Below the pieces are notes generated by a model, which saw only the letters and a list, made by a program, of their open reading frames with translations, was not told where the DNA came from and did not search any database. The position numbers and the translations under genes were made by a program. Below, in pieces: positions 24,704 to 35,250 of a DNA stretch of 64,000 nt. The stretch's first letter is position 1. Each line of letters begins with the position of its first letter. Source of the stretch: Methanolinea sp. (lineage in GTDB: Archaea; Halobacteriota; Methanomicrobia; Methanomicrobiales; Methanospirillaceae); NCBI GenBank assembly GCA_029907345.1, contig JARYMB010000001.1:62001-126000 (forward strand), in the 5' to 3' direction.

Positions 24704-25564
24704 ATGGGCATGATCGGGAAGGTTGAGGTCAGTAACCCGGAAAAAGTGCTGTTCCCCGGAATGGGAATAACCAAGAGAGATATCATCGGGTACTACATCC
24801 GGATCGCGCCAAGGATGCTGCCGTGGCTCGCCGGAAGGCCGGTCGTCCAAAACAGGTTTCCGGACGGGATCGATCACCCCGGTTTTTTCGAGAAGAATGC
24901 TCCGCGAGAGACTCCGAACTGGGTAACGCTCTCGCCTCACCTGACCGAAACCGACAGGAAAATGGTGAACTACATTGTCTGCGATAATGCAGATACCCTG
25001 ATATGGCTTGCCAATCTGGCTGCAATTGAGTTCAATATCACTCTTTCCCAGGCAAATGACCCCGAAAGTCCCGACTTTGCTCTCTTTGACATCGACCCGG
25101 AACCTCCGGCCGCATTAAAAGAAACTGTGCAGGTTGCCCTGGCACTCGACGAATTTCTCGAGGGACTCGGGATAAGGGGCTATATCAAGACCTCAGGGAA
25201 AAAAGGGCTGCACATCGTGGTCCCGCTCAAACCCGGCTATACTTTCCGCCAGGTCCGGAATTTCGTGCATGCAACCGGCAGACTGCTGGCGCGTGACCTC
25301 GGGGTGGTGGTATCAGAGTTTTCCCGTTCAAGAGAGCCGGGCACAGTATTCGTGGACTACCTCCAGAACGCAGCATGGAAAACCATGGCCTGCCCCTACT
25401 CTCTCCGGCCGGTACAGGGGGCACCGGTCTCGTGCCCGCTCTCCCGGGAAGAGGTAACTCCCTCGCTGAACCCCCAGGATTTTAATATTCGAACGGTCAT
25501 TTCCAGGACAAAGGATCCCTGGAAAGGAATTTTCGAAGATCGCCAGGATATCCCGGTGAGATGA
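24704..25564 (+). CDS. NHEJ DNA polymerase/primase (LigD PolDom-type)
   Basis: 286 aa, a stand-alone version of the LigD polymerase domain of the archaeo-eukaryotic primase superfamily. The catalytic Asp pair is in ALFDIDPEP near residue 127. The SGKKGLHIVVPL motif near 165 and the RSREPGTVFVDYLQN block near 207 are diagnostic. It fills gaps and adds ribonucleotides at double-strand breaks. First of four genes (polymerase, Ku, ligase, phosphoesterase) that together do the work of bacterial LigD plus Ku. ATG 24704 was kept; ATG 24710 is also possible. Confidence 0.93.
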   Translation: MGMIGKVEVSNPEKVLFPGMGITKRDIIGYYIRIAPRMLPWLAGRPVVQNRFPDGIDHPGFFEKNAPRETPNWVTLSPHLTETDRKMVNYIVCDNADTLIWLANLAAIEFNITLSQANDPESPDFALFDIDPEPPAALKETVQVALALDEFLEGLGIRGYIKTSGKKGLHIVVPLKPGYTFRQVRNFVHATGRLLARDLGVVVSEFSRSREPGTVFVDYLQNAAWKTMACPYSLRPVQGAPVSCPLSREEVTPSLNPQDFNIRTVISRTKDPWKGIFEDRQDIPVR

Positions 25565-25565
25565 G

Positions 25566-26366
25566 ATGACCAAAAATACCAAACCCCCCGGAATTCCGCA
25601 CCGCCCGATATGGACCGGGTCGATCAGCATAGGACTGGTGAACGTTCCGGTCAGACTCCTGACCATGGTCAGGGATCACTCGATCCCGTTCCGGCTCCTC
25701 CACAGGGCTGACGGCCAGCCCATCGAGTACCAGCGGGTATGTACCAGGGATAACCAAATTGTGCCCTGGGAGGATGTCGTCCGGGGATACGAGGTAAAGA
25801 AAGACGAATTCGTGGTATTCGGGAACGAAGAACTGGAGGCAATGAAACCCGAGTCCGACAGGAGAATCCGTCTCGAAAAATTCGTGTATTCCTTCTCTGT
25901 CGATCCGGTGTACTTCAACAAGAGCTATCTTCTCGTCCCCGACAAAAGCGAAGATGCCTATTCGCTGCTTCTGGCGGCATTCAGGAAGACGGGAAGGGCC
26001 GGCGTGGGAATGGTGACCCTCCGGACCAAGGAATATCCCGCACTCGTCCGGGAGTACCATGATGCACTTATCCTGACCACCCTGCATTACGCGGACGAGG
26101 TTGTAAACCCCCTGGACATGGAAGAGATCCGGAAGTTGTCCGAACCATCGGAAAAAGAACTGGGTCTGGCCGAAAAGATCATCAAAGACCTCTCCGGAGA
26201 GTTTGATATCACCGAGTTCAGGGATACCTACCGTGAACGCTTAAACGTGCTGATCCAGGAAAAGATGGAAGGAAAAACCGTTACCAGAGAAAAGCCTGCG
26301 GCGGAGGAGGCAAGGAAACTCATGGACGCCCTGCAGGAAACACTCGCCAGGCTCGAACATAAATGA
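25566..26366 (+). CDS. ku: Ku protein
   Basis: 266 aa, the size of bacterial homodimeric Ku. It opens RPIWTGSISIGLVNVPVRL, the standard Ku N-terminus, and includes YEVKKDEFVVFGNEELEAM near residue 78 and the dimerisation/DNA-ring region EYHDALILTTLHYADEV. It threads onto DNA ends and recruits the polymerase and ligase. It starts one base after the polymerase stop and overlaps the ligase gene by four bases. Confidence 0.95.
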   Translation: MTKNTKPPGIPHRPIWTGSISIGLVNVPVRLLTMVRDHSIPFRLLHRADGQPIEYQRVCTRDNQIVPWEDVVRGYEVKKDEFVVFGNEELEAMKPESDRRIRLEKFVYSFSVDPVYFNKSYLLVPDKSEDAYSLLLAAFRKTGRAGVGMVTLRTKEYPALVREYHDALILTTLHYADEVVNPLDMEEIRKLSEPSEKELGLAEKIIKDLSGEFDITEFRDTYRERLNVLIQEKMEGKTVTREKPAAEEARKLMDALQETLARLEHK

Positions 26367-27316
26367 GCGATGCGTACATGCCCATGCTGGCCCGCGAAGC
26401 GGTTGCTCCTTTTGATTCGCCAGAATGGCTCTTCGAGATCAAGTGGGACGGGATCCGTGCACTCTGCACTATCGGCCGGTCCGGTGAAGTCAGTCTCCGG
26501 AGCCGGAACGGGAGGGAACTCCTGGGGATATTTCCCGAGATCGGCGAGATAGCGGGTCTCGCCCCGGCCTCCAGTGTCCTTGACGGTGAAATCGTGGCCA
26601 TGCGCGGAGGAAAACCCGATTTCCAGGCCCTCATGCAGCGGGCCCGGAAGACCGACCCCCAGGAGATTGCGTACCTGTCGGGACAGGAACCCGTTACCTA
26701 CGTTGTCTTTGATATCCTTGAATGCCGTGGAAAACCACTCATCGGTCTCCCCCTGACGAGTCGGAAAGCCCTCCTGGAACGCGACGTACACGAGGGACGT
26801 CACGTGGTCCGATCCCGCCCTGTGGAAGGAAGAGGAAAGGAATATTTCGAAATCGTGAGCCGGGAAGGGATCGAGGGAATCATCGCCAAGAAAAAGTCGA
26901 GCACCTACGAACCGGGGGCAAGGAGCGGCAACTGGCTGAAAATAAAGCGGGTCCTGACCTGCGACTGCGTGGTCTTCGGGTACACCCGGGGAAAGGGAGA
27001 GCTCCGGTCGACTTTCGGCGCCCTGGTCCTGGGACTCTACGATGGATCTATCCCCGTTTACGCAGGAAAAGTGGGCACAGGCTTCTCGGGGGCGCTGCGC
27101 AGGGAACTCAAAGAACGCCTCGCAGGTCTCGGGGAGGGGAAGCCTCTTTCGGGGGCCGGGAAAGGCGTGATCTGGGTGGAACCAGTCATTGTCTGCGAGG
27201 TTGCATACATGTCGGTCACCCGTGACGGTATACTCCGGGCACCCCGGTTCATGCGGTTGCGCCTGGACAAACCGCCGCGGGAGTGCGGGACTGACCAGCT
27301 GAAAAGGGAGTCGTGA
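26363..27316 (+). CDS. ATP-dependent DNA ligase (LigD ligase-type)
   Basis: 317 aa. The catalytic Lys27 lies in motif I, EIKWDGIRA. Motif III-type VVFDILECRG near residue 113, the EGIIAKKKSSTYEPGARSGNWLKIK block near 175 and a C-terminal OB domain follow. It matches the ligase domain of LigD in length and order. It seals breaks held by Ku. Its start overlaps the ku stop in ATGA, and the phosphoesterase gene follows five bases after its stop. Confidence 0.94.
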   Translation: MSDAYMPMLAREAVAPFDSPEWLFEIKWDGIRALCTIGRSGEVSLRSRNGRELLGIFPEIGEIAGLAPASSVLDGEIVAMRGGKPDFQALMQRARKTDPQEIAYLSGQEPVTYVVFDILECRGKPLIGLPLTSRKALLERDVHEGRHVVRSRPVEGRGKEYFEIVSREGIEGIIAKKKSSTYEPGARSGNWLKIKRVLTCDCVVFGYTRGKGELRSTFGALVLGLYDGSIPVYAGKVGTGFSGALRRELKERLAGLGEGKPLSGAGKGVIWVEPVIVCEVAYMSVTRDGILRAPRFMRLRLDKPPRECGTDQLKRES

Positions 27317-27320
27317 AACC

Positions 27321-27776
27321 ATGGAAGCTGATGAATACAACAAAAAGAGAGATTTTAGGAAAACGCCGGAGCCCGCCGGTATGCCGGAGCCAAAAAGGGC
27401 CAAAGACCCGCGCTTCGTGGTGCAGGAGCATCAATCCTCCACCCGCCACTTCGATCTTCGGCTCGAGCGGGACGGGGTGCTCCAGTCCTGGGCAGTCCCG
27501 AAGGGCATCCCTCAAACAAAGGGTGTCAGGAACCTGGCCATCCGGACGGAAGACCACCCCCTCGAATACGCGGATTTCGAGGGGACGATTCCTGAAGGGG
27601 AATATGGTGCCGGAGAGGTGAAGATATGGGACCACGGTTTCTATGAGCCGCTCGAATGGGGCGAGGACAAGATCGAGGTTATGCTGAAAGGAAACCGCAT
27701 CAGCGGTGTGTACGTGCTCGTAAGGTATAAAAAGGCGGGTGGGAACGACTGGCTCCTCCTCAAGGCGAGGGAGTAG
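27321..27776 (+). CDS. LigD-type 3'-phosphoesterase
   Basis: 151 aa, a stand-alone PE domain. The motif FVVQEHQSSTRHFDLRLERD near residue 35 and HPLEYADFEGTIPEGEYGAG near 82 contain the His, Asp and Arg residues of the 3'-end-processing centre. It trims 3' phosphates or ribonucleotides before ligation. Last gene of the NHEJ operon. The track's alternative frame starting at 27313 is a shadow. Confidence 0.92.
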   Translation: MEADEYNKKRDFRKTPEPAGMPEPKRAKDPRFVVQEHQSSTRHFDLRLERDGVLQSWAVPKGIPQTKGVRNLAIRTEDHPLEYADFEGTIPEGEYGAGEVKIWDHGFYEPLEWGEDKIEVMLKGNRISGVYVLVRYKKAGGNDWLLLKARE

Positions 27777-27922
27777 CCGGCAACATTGCTTTTTTCTCAA
27801 TGATTCCATACCCTCTTTTCACTTTCTCCGTCTCCCCCGTTTGGAAAGGGAAAATGCCCCGGTTTCCGCGGGGTCTGCCCCTGACCATTGCCGGACCATT
27901 GCCGGATAAGGGTGCCCGGGAC

Positions 27923-29350
27923 TTACGTCTCCTCCCCGCGGACCTTCCCCCGTGAGAGAGAGAAGTAGATTCCGGCCGTGCAGAGGAAGGCAAACAGGGT
28001 AAATGCTATGCGTATGCTCGCCAGGAGGGGGGTATGCACGTCCGGGGTAATCCGGACACGCCCGATGATCAGCGAGAATATGACCATGGTAATGCCCAGG
28101 GAGAGCATCATGCCGACCTGGCGGGCGGTCGCAACGGTGGCGGAGGCGATTCCCAGGAACTCCCGGTCGACGGAGCTCATGATGGCATTGGTGTTCGGCG
28201 AGGAGAAGAGGGCAAAACCGAGGCCGAGGATGACGAGAGCTGCAACGAGGAAGAAGAGGGGCGTCTCCTCCGTAAGGAAGGCAAGCATCGCAAGCCCGAC
28301 TGCGGTTGCACCCATCCCGGCCGATGCAATAACTCCGGGTTCGACGCGGTCAGAGAGCCGGCCGGCTGCCGGAGAGAAGATCGCCTGCACGACCGGCTGG
28401 GCTGCGAGGATAAAACCCGCAGTCTGGGGATCGAACCCCCTGTTGAACTGGAGATAGAGGGCGAGGAGGAAACTGATCGCAAACGTGGCACAGTAATTGA
28501 TCATGGTCGCGATGCTCGAGAAAGAAAAAACACGGTTTTTCAGGAAGATGTCGATCTCGATGACCGGGCTATCCGTGCGCAGTTCCCAGAGGAGAAAAGC
28601 TGCGAGCAGTGGCAGGAAAAAGAGGGTAAAAGCCCATCCTTCGGGCCCGGGAAGCAGGGAGAGCCCGTACATGAGGCAGAGGAGCATGAGACCGTAGAGG
28701 ATCGAACCCGCGAGATCGAATTTTTCCTCGCACGTCCCGGTCCACTCCCGGCCGTTTTTGACAACGAGGATGATAATGATGACCGAAAGCGGGATCGCGG
28801 CGAGAAAAATGCTCCGCCACCCGAGGTTCTGGGTCAGCACACCCCCAAGCACCGGCCCGAGGGAAAGGCCGATGTAGGAAGCTGCAACGCTGAGTCCCAG
28901 AACCATTCCCCTTTCCCCCGGGGGATAGACTGCCGTGAGCGCGGCAACAGCCGTCGAAAATATCATGGCATTCCCTATCCCCTGGATCACCCGAAGGCCG
29001 ATGAGCATCGGAGTTGAGACGGAAAGTGCACAGAAAACGGTCGACACGGTGAAAATAACGATTCCCGGGAAGAAGACCCGCCGCATGCCATGGATATCAG
29101 CCAGCCGTCCCACAGGGATGAGAAAGATCGCTGATGCGAGGATGTAAGATGTCGGTATCCAGCCGAGGAGGACGGCATCTGCTCCAAACTCTGACCCGAT
29201 CGCAGGAATGGCAATATTGACCGATGAGATCATGAACGGCGTGAGAAACGAGGTGAGTATGGCAATCAGGAGGACTGCCTGCCGGTCGGCACGGTTTTCC
29301 CCCTGACCGGTGTGACGACGTAGGGGAGGTTTCCCGACCAGCTGCCACAT
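27923..29350 (-). CDS. MFS drug exporter, DHA2 (14-TM) type
   Basis: 475 aa with about fourteen hydrophobic segments. Visible signatures are motif A-like GRLADIHGMRRVF near residue 82 and motif C-like SLGPVLGGVLTQNLGWRSIF near 160, typical of QacA/EmrB proton-coupled exporters. It is transcribed towards the NHEJ operon (convergent). A palindrome stands 19 bp before its start, but no regulator gene is adjacent. Substrate unknown. Confidence 0.88.
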   Translation of the reverse strand: MWQLVGKPPLRRHTGQGENRADRQAVLLIAILTSFLTPFMISSVNIAIPAIGSEFGADAVLLGWIPTSYILASAIFLIPVGRLADIHGMRRVFFPGIVIFTVSTVFCALSVSTPMLIGLRVIQGIGNAMIFSTAVAALTAVYPPGERGMVLGLSVAASYIGLSLGPVLGGVLTQNLGWRSIFLAAIPLSVIIIILVVKNGREWTGTCEEKFDLAGSILYGLMLLCLMYGLSLLPGPEGWAFTLFFLPLLAAFLLWELRTDSPVIEIDIFLKNRVFSFSSIATMINYCATFAISFLLALYLQFNRGFDPQTAGFILAAQPVVQAIFSPAAGRLSDRVEPGVIASAGMGATAVGLAMLAFLTEETPLFFLVAALVILGLGFALFSSPNTNAIMSSVDREFLGIASATVATARQVGMMLSLGITMVIFSLIIGRVRITPDVHTPLLASIRIAFTLFAFLCTAGIYFSLSRGKVRGEET

Positions 29351-29368
29351 GGTAATCAGTCAGTATTC

Positions 29369-29381
29369 ACAACGTCGTTGT
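29369..29381. promoter_or_regulatory. Operator-like palindrome ACAACG-T-CGTTGT before the MFS gene
   Basis: A 13-base odd palindrome with six-base arms lies 19 bp upstream of the MFS start codon, between divergent genes. It resembles TetR- or MarR-type sites in symmetry only. Confidence 0.4.
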
Positions 29382-29508
29382 TAGAAGACGAAAAATCTTA
29401 CCAAGACGATTTCGAGGGGCACAGCGCCGGTTCTCCGTGGCAAATTACACAATGCAGGTTTCAATGGAGAGTATCCGGGCCCAACATCGGAGGGCCGGGA
29501 TCTCTTTG

Positions 29509-30771
29509 ATGTGGTTTCATGGCAATCAAATTATCAATCAAAATAAGAGGCATCAGTCTGTGCATGGATGGTCATTTACGGTGTTTTGCACCATGGCAGT
29601 GCTTGTCGCGCTAATACTGGGTATGGTCTCCGTACCTGCAGATGCCGGATGGGTGACGAAAACAATTTCTGATAATTCAACGAACGCCCTCGGTGGAAAA
29701 ATTTCCGGAGACTTTGTCCTCTTCACCGGACGGGTGGAAGGACCCGACGATTCCCAAAACCGAATCTACCTCTATCGCATTTCCACCGGTGAGAAAAAGA
29801 CCGTCGGGTTGCCATCGGTAAACATGACGATCACGGGACCGGAGATATCGGGGGAGTATGCAACATGGTTTGAAACCCCCCGGGTCGATTTCGGACCTGG
29901 CACGACAGGAATCGCACAGAACCGGGTATTCCTCTGTTCGATTCGCAACGGATCTGCCGGGATCATCGATGACACAGGTAACGCCTGGTGGCCAAGGATT
30001 GACAGGGGGAAGATCATCTGGCAAAATGACGTGAGTGAAGGATTGGACACTCGTATCGTCCTCTATGATATTGACACCGGGGAGAGAAAAGAGGTGTGCA
30101 CGCTTCCCATCGTCAACCCTGCCGCTGTCCTCTTCAATGGTGACAGGATTGCATACCTTGGCAGGAATGGTCTTTTCCTGTATTCTCTTACTGACAACAT
30201 AAATACGGAAGTGTTCCGCAACAACGCGGGAAATGTGTCCAATACCGGTGTCAGTGATTATGCGATGAAGGGAGATTACCTGGTTTATACGACACGGCGT
30301 ATCACCTTCGAAGGCCAGGATAAGGGATCTTTCAAAGAACTCTTTCTTTACGTGATTTCCACAGGTAAAACGGAGCGCATCGATCCTGTGAGTGGAACCC
30401 TTTTAGGTTCATCGCAGCCGCCGGCAGGAACCGAAAGGAGTCCTGACATTTCCTCGCCGTTTACCGATGGAAAACGGATTGGATGGGTTTACACGGAGAA
30501 TTCGCCCCGATCGAGCATCGTCCTCTGTGACCCGCAGACCGGCGCTGTGGAAAAAATATCCCTGGACGGCATTGCGTGTGATGTATCTATCGATGGGGAC
30601 CGCATGATCTGGGTCGAGTCGCACTTTCCCTCGTTCCATGGAGATCTCGTCCTCGCACAGGAGATTCCAGATTCCGGGGAAGACATGCGTGCAGCCGCAC
30701 CGGGATTCTCCTCATGCATTGGCATCCTTGCCCTGGTGGGTGCATTGATGCTCCTTTGCAGGAAAAAATGA
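29509..30771 (+). CDS. Secreted beta-propeller-like surface protein with PGF-CTERM-like tail
   Basis: About 420 aa. A signal peptide (LVALILGMVSVPADA) precedes repeated segments of the type KISGDFVLFTGR, EISGEYATWF and KGDYLVYTTRR, each about 45-50 residues, as in TolB-like propellers. The C-terminus APGFSSCIGILALVGALML ending in CRKK is PGF plus a helix plus basic residues, like archaeosortase-processed proteins. I chose ATG 29509 after GGAGGG; the track starts at 29437 and a later GTG is also possible. Probably displayed on the cell surface; ligand unknown. Confidence 0.72.
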   Translation: MWFHGNQIINQNKRHQSVHGWSFTVFCTMAVLVALILGMVSVPADAGWVTKTISDNSTNALGGKISGDFVLFTGRVEGPDDSQNRIYLYRISTGEKKTVGLPSVNMTITGPEISGEYATWFETPRVDFGPGTTGIAQNRVFLCSIRNGSAGIIDDTGNAWWPRIDRGKIIWQNDVSEGLDTRIVLYDIDTGERKEVCTLPIVNPAAVLFNGDRIAYLGRNGLFLYSLTDNINTEVFRNNAGNVSNTGVSDYAMKGDYLVYTTRRITFEGQDKGSFKELFLYVISTGKTERIDPVSGTLLGSSQPPAGTERSPDISSPFTDGKRIGWVYTENSPRSSIVLCDPQTGAVEKISLDGIACDVSIDGDRMIWVESHFPSFHGDLVLAQEIPDSGEDMRAAAPGFSSCIGILALVGALMLLCRKK

Positions 30772-30786
30772 GCGAGGTGCATCCCA

Positions 30787-30954
30787 TCACGATGCTCTGT
30801 TCACTTGGGCAGCGCGCGCACCATTCCTTGAGCGAAGCGCTAAGGCTCTTGAGGTGATGGAAAAGCCCATCGCCCCGATCATGACCACGATGAGAATCAC
30901 GCTGTACTGCTGGAGAAACCGGCCCGGTGCCGATGAGACAAGCCCTGCCCGCAC
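30787..30954 (-). CDS. Possible 55-aa single-span membrane protein
   Basis: A GTG at 30954 preceded by GAGG opens 55 codons with one hydrophobic segment (YSVILIVVMIGAMGFSI) and a basic tail rich in Arg. It is in the same frame as, and immediately after, the DUF169 stop. It may be a small membrane protein or a leftover C-terminal extension. Too short for the ORF track. Unknown family. Confidence 0.3.
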   Translation of the reverse strand: MRAGLVSSAPGRFLQQYSVILIVVMIGAMGFSITSRALALRSRNGARAAQVNRAS

Positions 30955-30969
30955 ATCCTCATGTTCGTC

Positions 30970-31740
30970 CTACAACGAGGAACAACCCTCTTCTTTTCCT
31001 TTTTCATGTTTCATGAACAAAGCGAGTGCGTGCTTGCCCCGGGAATGGGGAAGCGCCTTCTTGTTCAGGTACTCGAGGTGGGTGATGATCGAAGGCAGTT
31101 CATCGATGGGAAACCCTACAATTGCCTCACCCGGGCCGATATCGGTTGCATCCCGGCAGCCATAACACCCGAAGTTGAAGTTGAGCCGCTGTTCCCTGAA
31201 AGGAATGATTGTCGCGTCAACGCAGGTTGCCTGCAGCACGGCCGTCGTCCCCCGCACCCGTTCGCCACCATGGCTGTGCATCGAGGCAAGTACGATCCAC
31301 ATGAGTCTCTCCACTTCGTCCTCCACCACCACGACGTCTGGCTCTTTCCTGGCCTCTTCAAGGGGAAAAACCTCGATCCGGTCAATATATCCCTCATCGA
31401 AGACAGTCATCCCTTCAAACATTTTCACCCCGACCTCTTCCCTTGACGTGATGCCGAACCCGACGAGACCCTTGCCGGTCTTCAAGGGTTCCGGCAATGG
31501 CTTAAAGGCGAATGCTCGTGCAGCAGCAGGGCACGCGAGGTTATCCCTGCAGATCACCGCCCTCATCCCGTGACGGGCCTGCATCAGCGCCTGGCAGAAC
31601 CGCATGTGCTCTTCCGAGCAGGGTTCTGCCGACCTCGCCTGGTCTTTCTTCACGAAACGAACTCCTATAGGGGATCCATGAAGGCCGAGGATCTCTCTCA
31701 TCCTCTGGCCGGCTCTTTTTACATCTTCAACCCGATTCAT
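30970..31740 (-). CDS. DUF169-family protein
   Basis: 256 aa from ATG 31740 (MNRVEDVKRAGQ), matching the DUF169/COG2043 family of unknown function common in methanogens and anaerobes. Family blocks are GSPIGVRFVKK near residue 26, RFCQALMQAR, CRDNLACPAAARAF near 65 and FNFGCYGCRDATDIGPGEA near 195. Several conserved Cys suggest metal or cluster binding, but no function is established. Its start overlaps the upstream radical SAM stop in ATGA. The track's earlier start reads into that gene. Confidence 0.85.
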   Translation of the reverse strand: MNRVEDVKRAGQRMREILGLHGSPIGVRFVKKDQARSAEPCSEEHMRFCQALMQARHGMRAVICRDNLACPAAARAFAFKPLPEPLKTGKGLVGFGITSREEVGVKMFEGMTVFDEGYIDRIEVFPLEEARKEPDVVVVEDEVERLMWIVLASMHSHGGERVRGTTAVLQATCVDATIIPFREQRLNFNFGCYGCRDATDIGPGEAIVGFPIDELPSIITHLEYLNKKALPHSRGKHALALFMKHEKGKEEGCSSL

Positions 31741-33221
31741 TGTTTTATCACCATACCTTCCTGCGAAAAGGTTCCTTGATAGCCATGTCTGGGGACAGAG
31801 AGCACGTCCACTTCTGATACAAGCGAAGTCCAGAGATCCTGGTTCCGTATGCAACCCGGATCTGGGGCATCGAGATTCCTGAAGTATGCATATGCCCGTG
31901 CCCTGCACCCGCCGCACAGCAGCCGAAAGCGGCACGCCCCGCAGTTCCCTTCCAGGTTCTCACGGGAGCGGAGACGAAGAAGGGTCTCCGAGGTGTGCCA
32001 TATCTCTTCGAAGGAAGATTTCCGGAGGTTGCCGACAGGGATAGGCATGAAGACGCAGGGCTGAACGGTCCCTTCCGGCTCGATGCAGCAGTAGATCCTC
32101 CCCGCACCGCACCCCCCGATGAACTCCGCGAGTGCCGCGGTCTTTCCCTCCAGTCCCTCTCCTGCATAGAAGTGGCCGACAGGGACTCCTCCTCCTTCCT
32201 CCTCGACCGCGACGCGGGCAAACTGGGGTGCCGTGGAGAGCAGCACCGGCCCTTTGCCCTCGCGATCAGTCGCAACGATCCACTTGTGGAGTGCCTCGCG
32301 TCGGTCCGGCGGGATATCCTGATCAGCCATTGCCATTCCCCGCCCGGTAGGGATGAAATTGAAGCACATCATCCTGCTTGCCCCAAGGGTCGCGGCGAGC
32401 TGGTGGATGGCAGGCACCTGGTCAACGGTCTCCCGTGTCACCGTCGTTGCAATGCCGGTGTCCAGGCCGGCGCTGACACAGGCCCTGATACCCGTGATGG
32501 TCCGATCGAAAGCACCGGGAATCCCCCTGAAGAGGTCGTGGTGGGCGGCATCCGCACCATCGAGCGAGATCTCGATGTAGTCAAGCCCATCGGATGCAAG
32601 GTCCTTTGCCAGGGCTTCGCTGATCAGGGTGCCGTTGCTGGCAAGCGAGACAAAGAAGTCCTTTTCCTTCGCGTACCGGATAAGTTCCCGGATATCGGGG
32701 CGCATGAGCGGCTCACCCCCCGAGAATGCAATTGCGACCACCCCGGCCCGTGCAAGCTCGTCAATGACCCTCCTGGCCTCTCCTGTGTTGAGCTCATCCG
32801 GGAGTGCATGACGGGCGTCCTGGTAACAGTGGACACACCGGAGGTTGCACCGGTGCGTCACGTCCCAGACCACGAGGAACGGCGCGTTCACCCGTTGCGG
32901 GCGGGAAACTCCGTACCGGGCAATGCTCCGGATCACCGTGGCAAGGCCGCGCCTTAAATAGGGGTCGAGGAGGCCTTCCTTTATCAGGCCCTCCCCGACA
33001 CCGAAGATCTGCCCGCTTTTCCGGATGGTGAGGGCAACGAGCCATGATGCCGTCCGGCAGGAGATGCAGGGTGCAGATGATCTTCCGTTGCGGGTGAACC
33101 TGTCCAGGGCCATATCGAGCCGGTTCCCGCACCGCGGGCAATCCGAAGACAGCCACCGGAGGAGAAACCGGGTGACCGGGTTTCCAAGCCACCTCTCGAT
33201 GGTTGCCACAGTCGCCGACAT
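31737..33221 (-). CDS. Radical SAM protein with SPASM-type C-terminus
   Basis: 494 aa from ATG 33221. An N-terminal zinc-like CPRCGNRLD and CISC pair precedes the radical SAM core with THRCNLRCVHCYQ near residue 125, followed by SGGEPLMRPD. The C-terminal SPASM-like region carries CIEPEGTVQPC, CGACRFRLLCGGC and a final Cys, enough for auxiliary clusters. Such enzymes modify peptides, cofactors or heme precursors. It is coupled to DUF169 downstream and follows a UspA gene by 89 bp. Substrate unknown. Confidence 0.85.
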   Translation of the reverse strand: MSATVATIERWLGNPVTRFLLRWLSSDCPRCGNRLDMALDRFTRNGRSSAPCISCRTASWLVALTIRKSGQIFGVGEGLIKEGLLDPYLRRGLATVIRSIARYGVSRPQRVNAPFLVVWDVTHRCNLRCVHCYQDARHALPDELNTGEARRVIDELARAGVVAIAFSGGEPLMRPDIRELIRYAKEKDFFVSLASNGTLISEALAKDLASDGLDYIEISLDGADAAHHDLFRGIPGAFDRTITGIRACVSAGLDTGIATTVTRETVDQVPAIHQLAATLGASRMMCFNFIPTGRGMAMADQDIPPDRREALHKWIVATDREGKGPVLLSTAPQFARVAVEEEGGGVPVGHFYAGEGLEGKTAALAEFIGGCGAGRIYCCIEPEGTVQPCVFMPIPVGNLRKSSFEEIWHTSETLLRLRSRENLEGNCGACRFRLLCGGCRARAYAYFRNLDAPDPGCIRNQDLWTSLVSEVDVLSVPRHGYQGTFSQEGMVIKQ

Positions 33222-33310
33222 CTTCCCGTCACCATTTCCGGCGATATCGCTTTCCCGGGAAGATGCGCTATGGCTGGGCAATCCGGGTGGCAGGGGACCT
33301 TCCGTCGTGC

Positions 33311-34170
33311 TTACCTCACCACCATCACGTGGGCCTTGGCCCTGTGCACGATCGCTTCCGTCACGCCTCCCAGGAGAGAACTCACCGTGCCGGTCCGCCC
33401 CTTCGCCCCCATGACAATGAGCGTCGGCTCAAATGTCTCCTCGGTCTCCAGGATCTCATCGATGGCGTTGCCGATCGTCAGCTCGGTCACGACCTGGCGG
33501 ATGCCCAGCGTATCGAACCTGCCTTTCAGGTCTGCGAGCCTTTTTGCGTCTTTTTCATTGAACGCCGAGATCTGCTCCTGGGAAACGCTCCAGAGACGCC
33601 GGGTATCCTGGACGTGCATGATGACCAGTCGGTCGGGTTTTGCTCCGGCCATCCACCCGATGAACGGGATGCACCGCTCCGCCTCGGCGGAAAAATCGGT
33701 GAGATAGAGGATCCGGCGAAAGATTCCGGTGTCCAGCGTGCAGGTATCCCGCTCTCCTTCCTTCATGATCGAGATCCGGAGGACGAGGAGGGGGACCCGT
33801 GCATGGTGGAGCACGTTCTCGGTCTGGCTCCCGAGGAACATGCGGGGGATCAGTGACCTGCCATGCGAGCCCATCACGATGAGGGAGGGAGAGAGAGCTT
33901 CTGAACGCTCCAGTATCTCGATCCAGGGAATTCCCGTGACGACTTCGGCCTTCACCTCCCGAACACCGCAGGCCTCGATCCTGTTCTTCCAGTCATTCAT
34001 CACCTGCCGGTCGTGTGCATATAATCCCGGGTCACCCGCTGTCTCGCGGATGTTCATTACGTACAGCAGCTCCACCCGGTTCACACCGAGGCGGGCGATC
34101 TCTTCCACGGCAGGGACCATCACCGTTCCCGCGCCGTGTATCTCAAGTGGTACAAGCATTGAATCCATTT

Positions 34171-34174
<4 letters not shown>
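33311..34174 (-). CDS. Tandem-domain universal stress protein
   Basis: 287 aa made of two UspA domains. The ATP-binding pattern GxxG-x9-GS/T appears in both halves: [17 protein letters not shown] near residue 105 and [16 protein letters not shown] near 250. It probably binds ATP and acts in stress tolerance. Its ATG overlaps the acr3 stop in ATGA, so it is expressed with the arsenite exporter. Confidence 0.9.
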
Positions 34175-35250
<1,076 letters not shown>

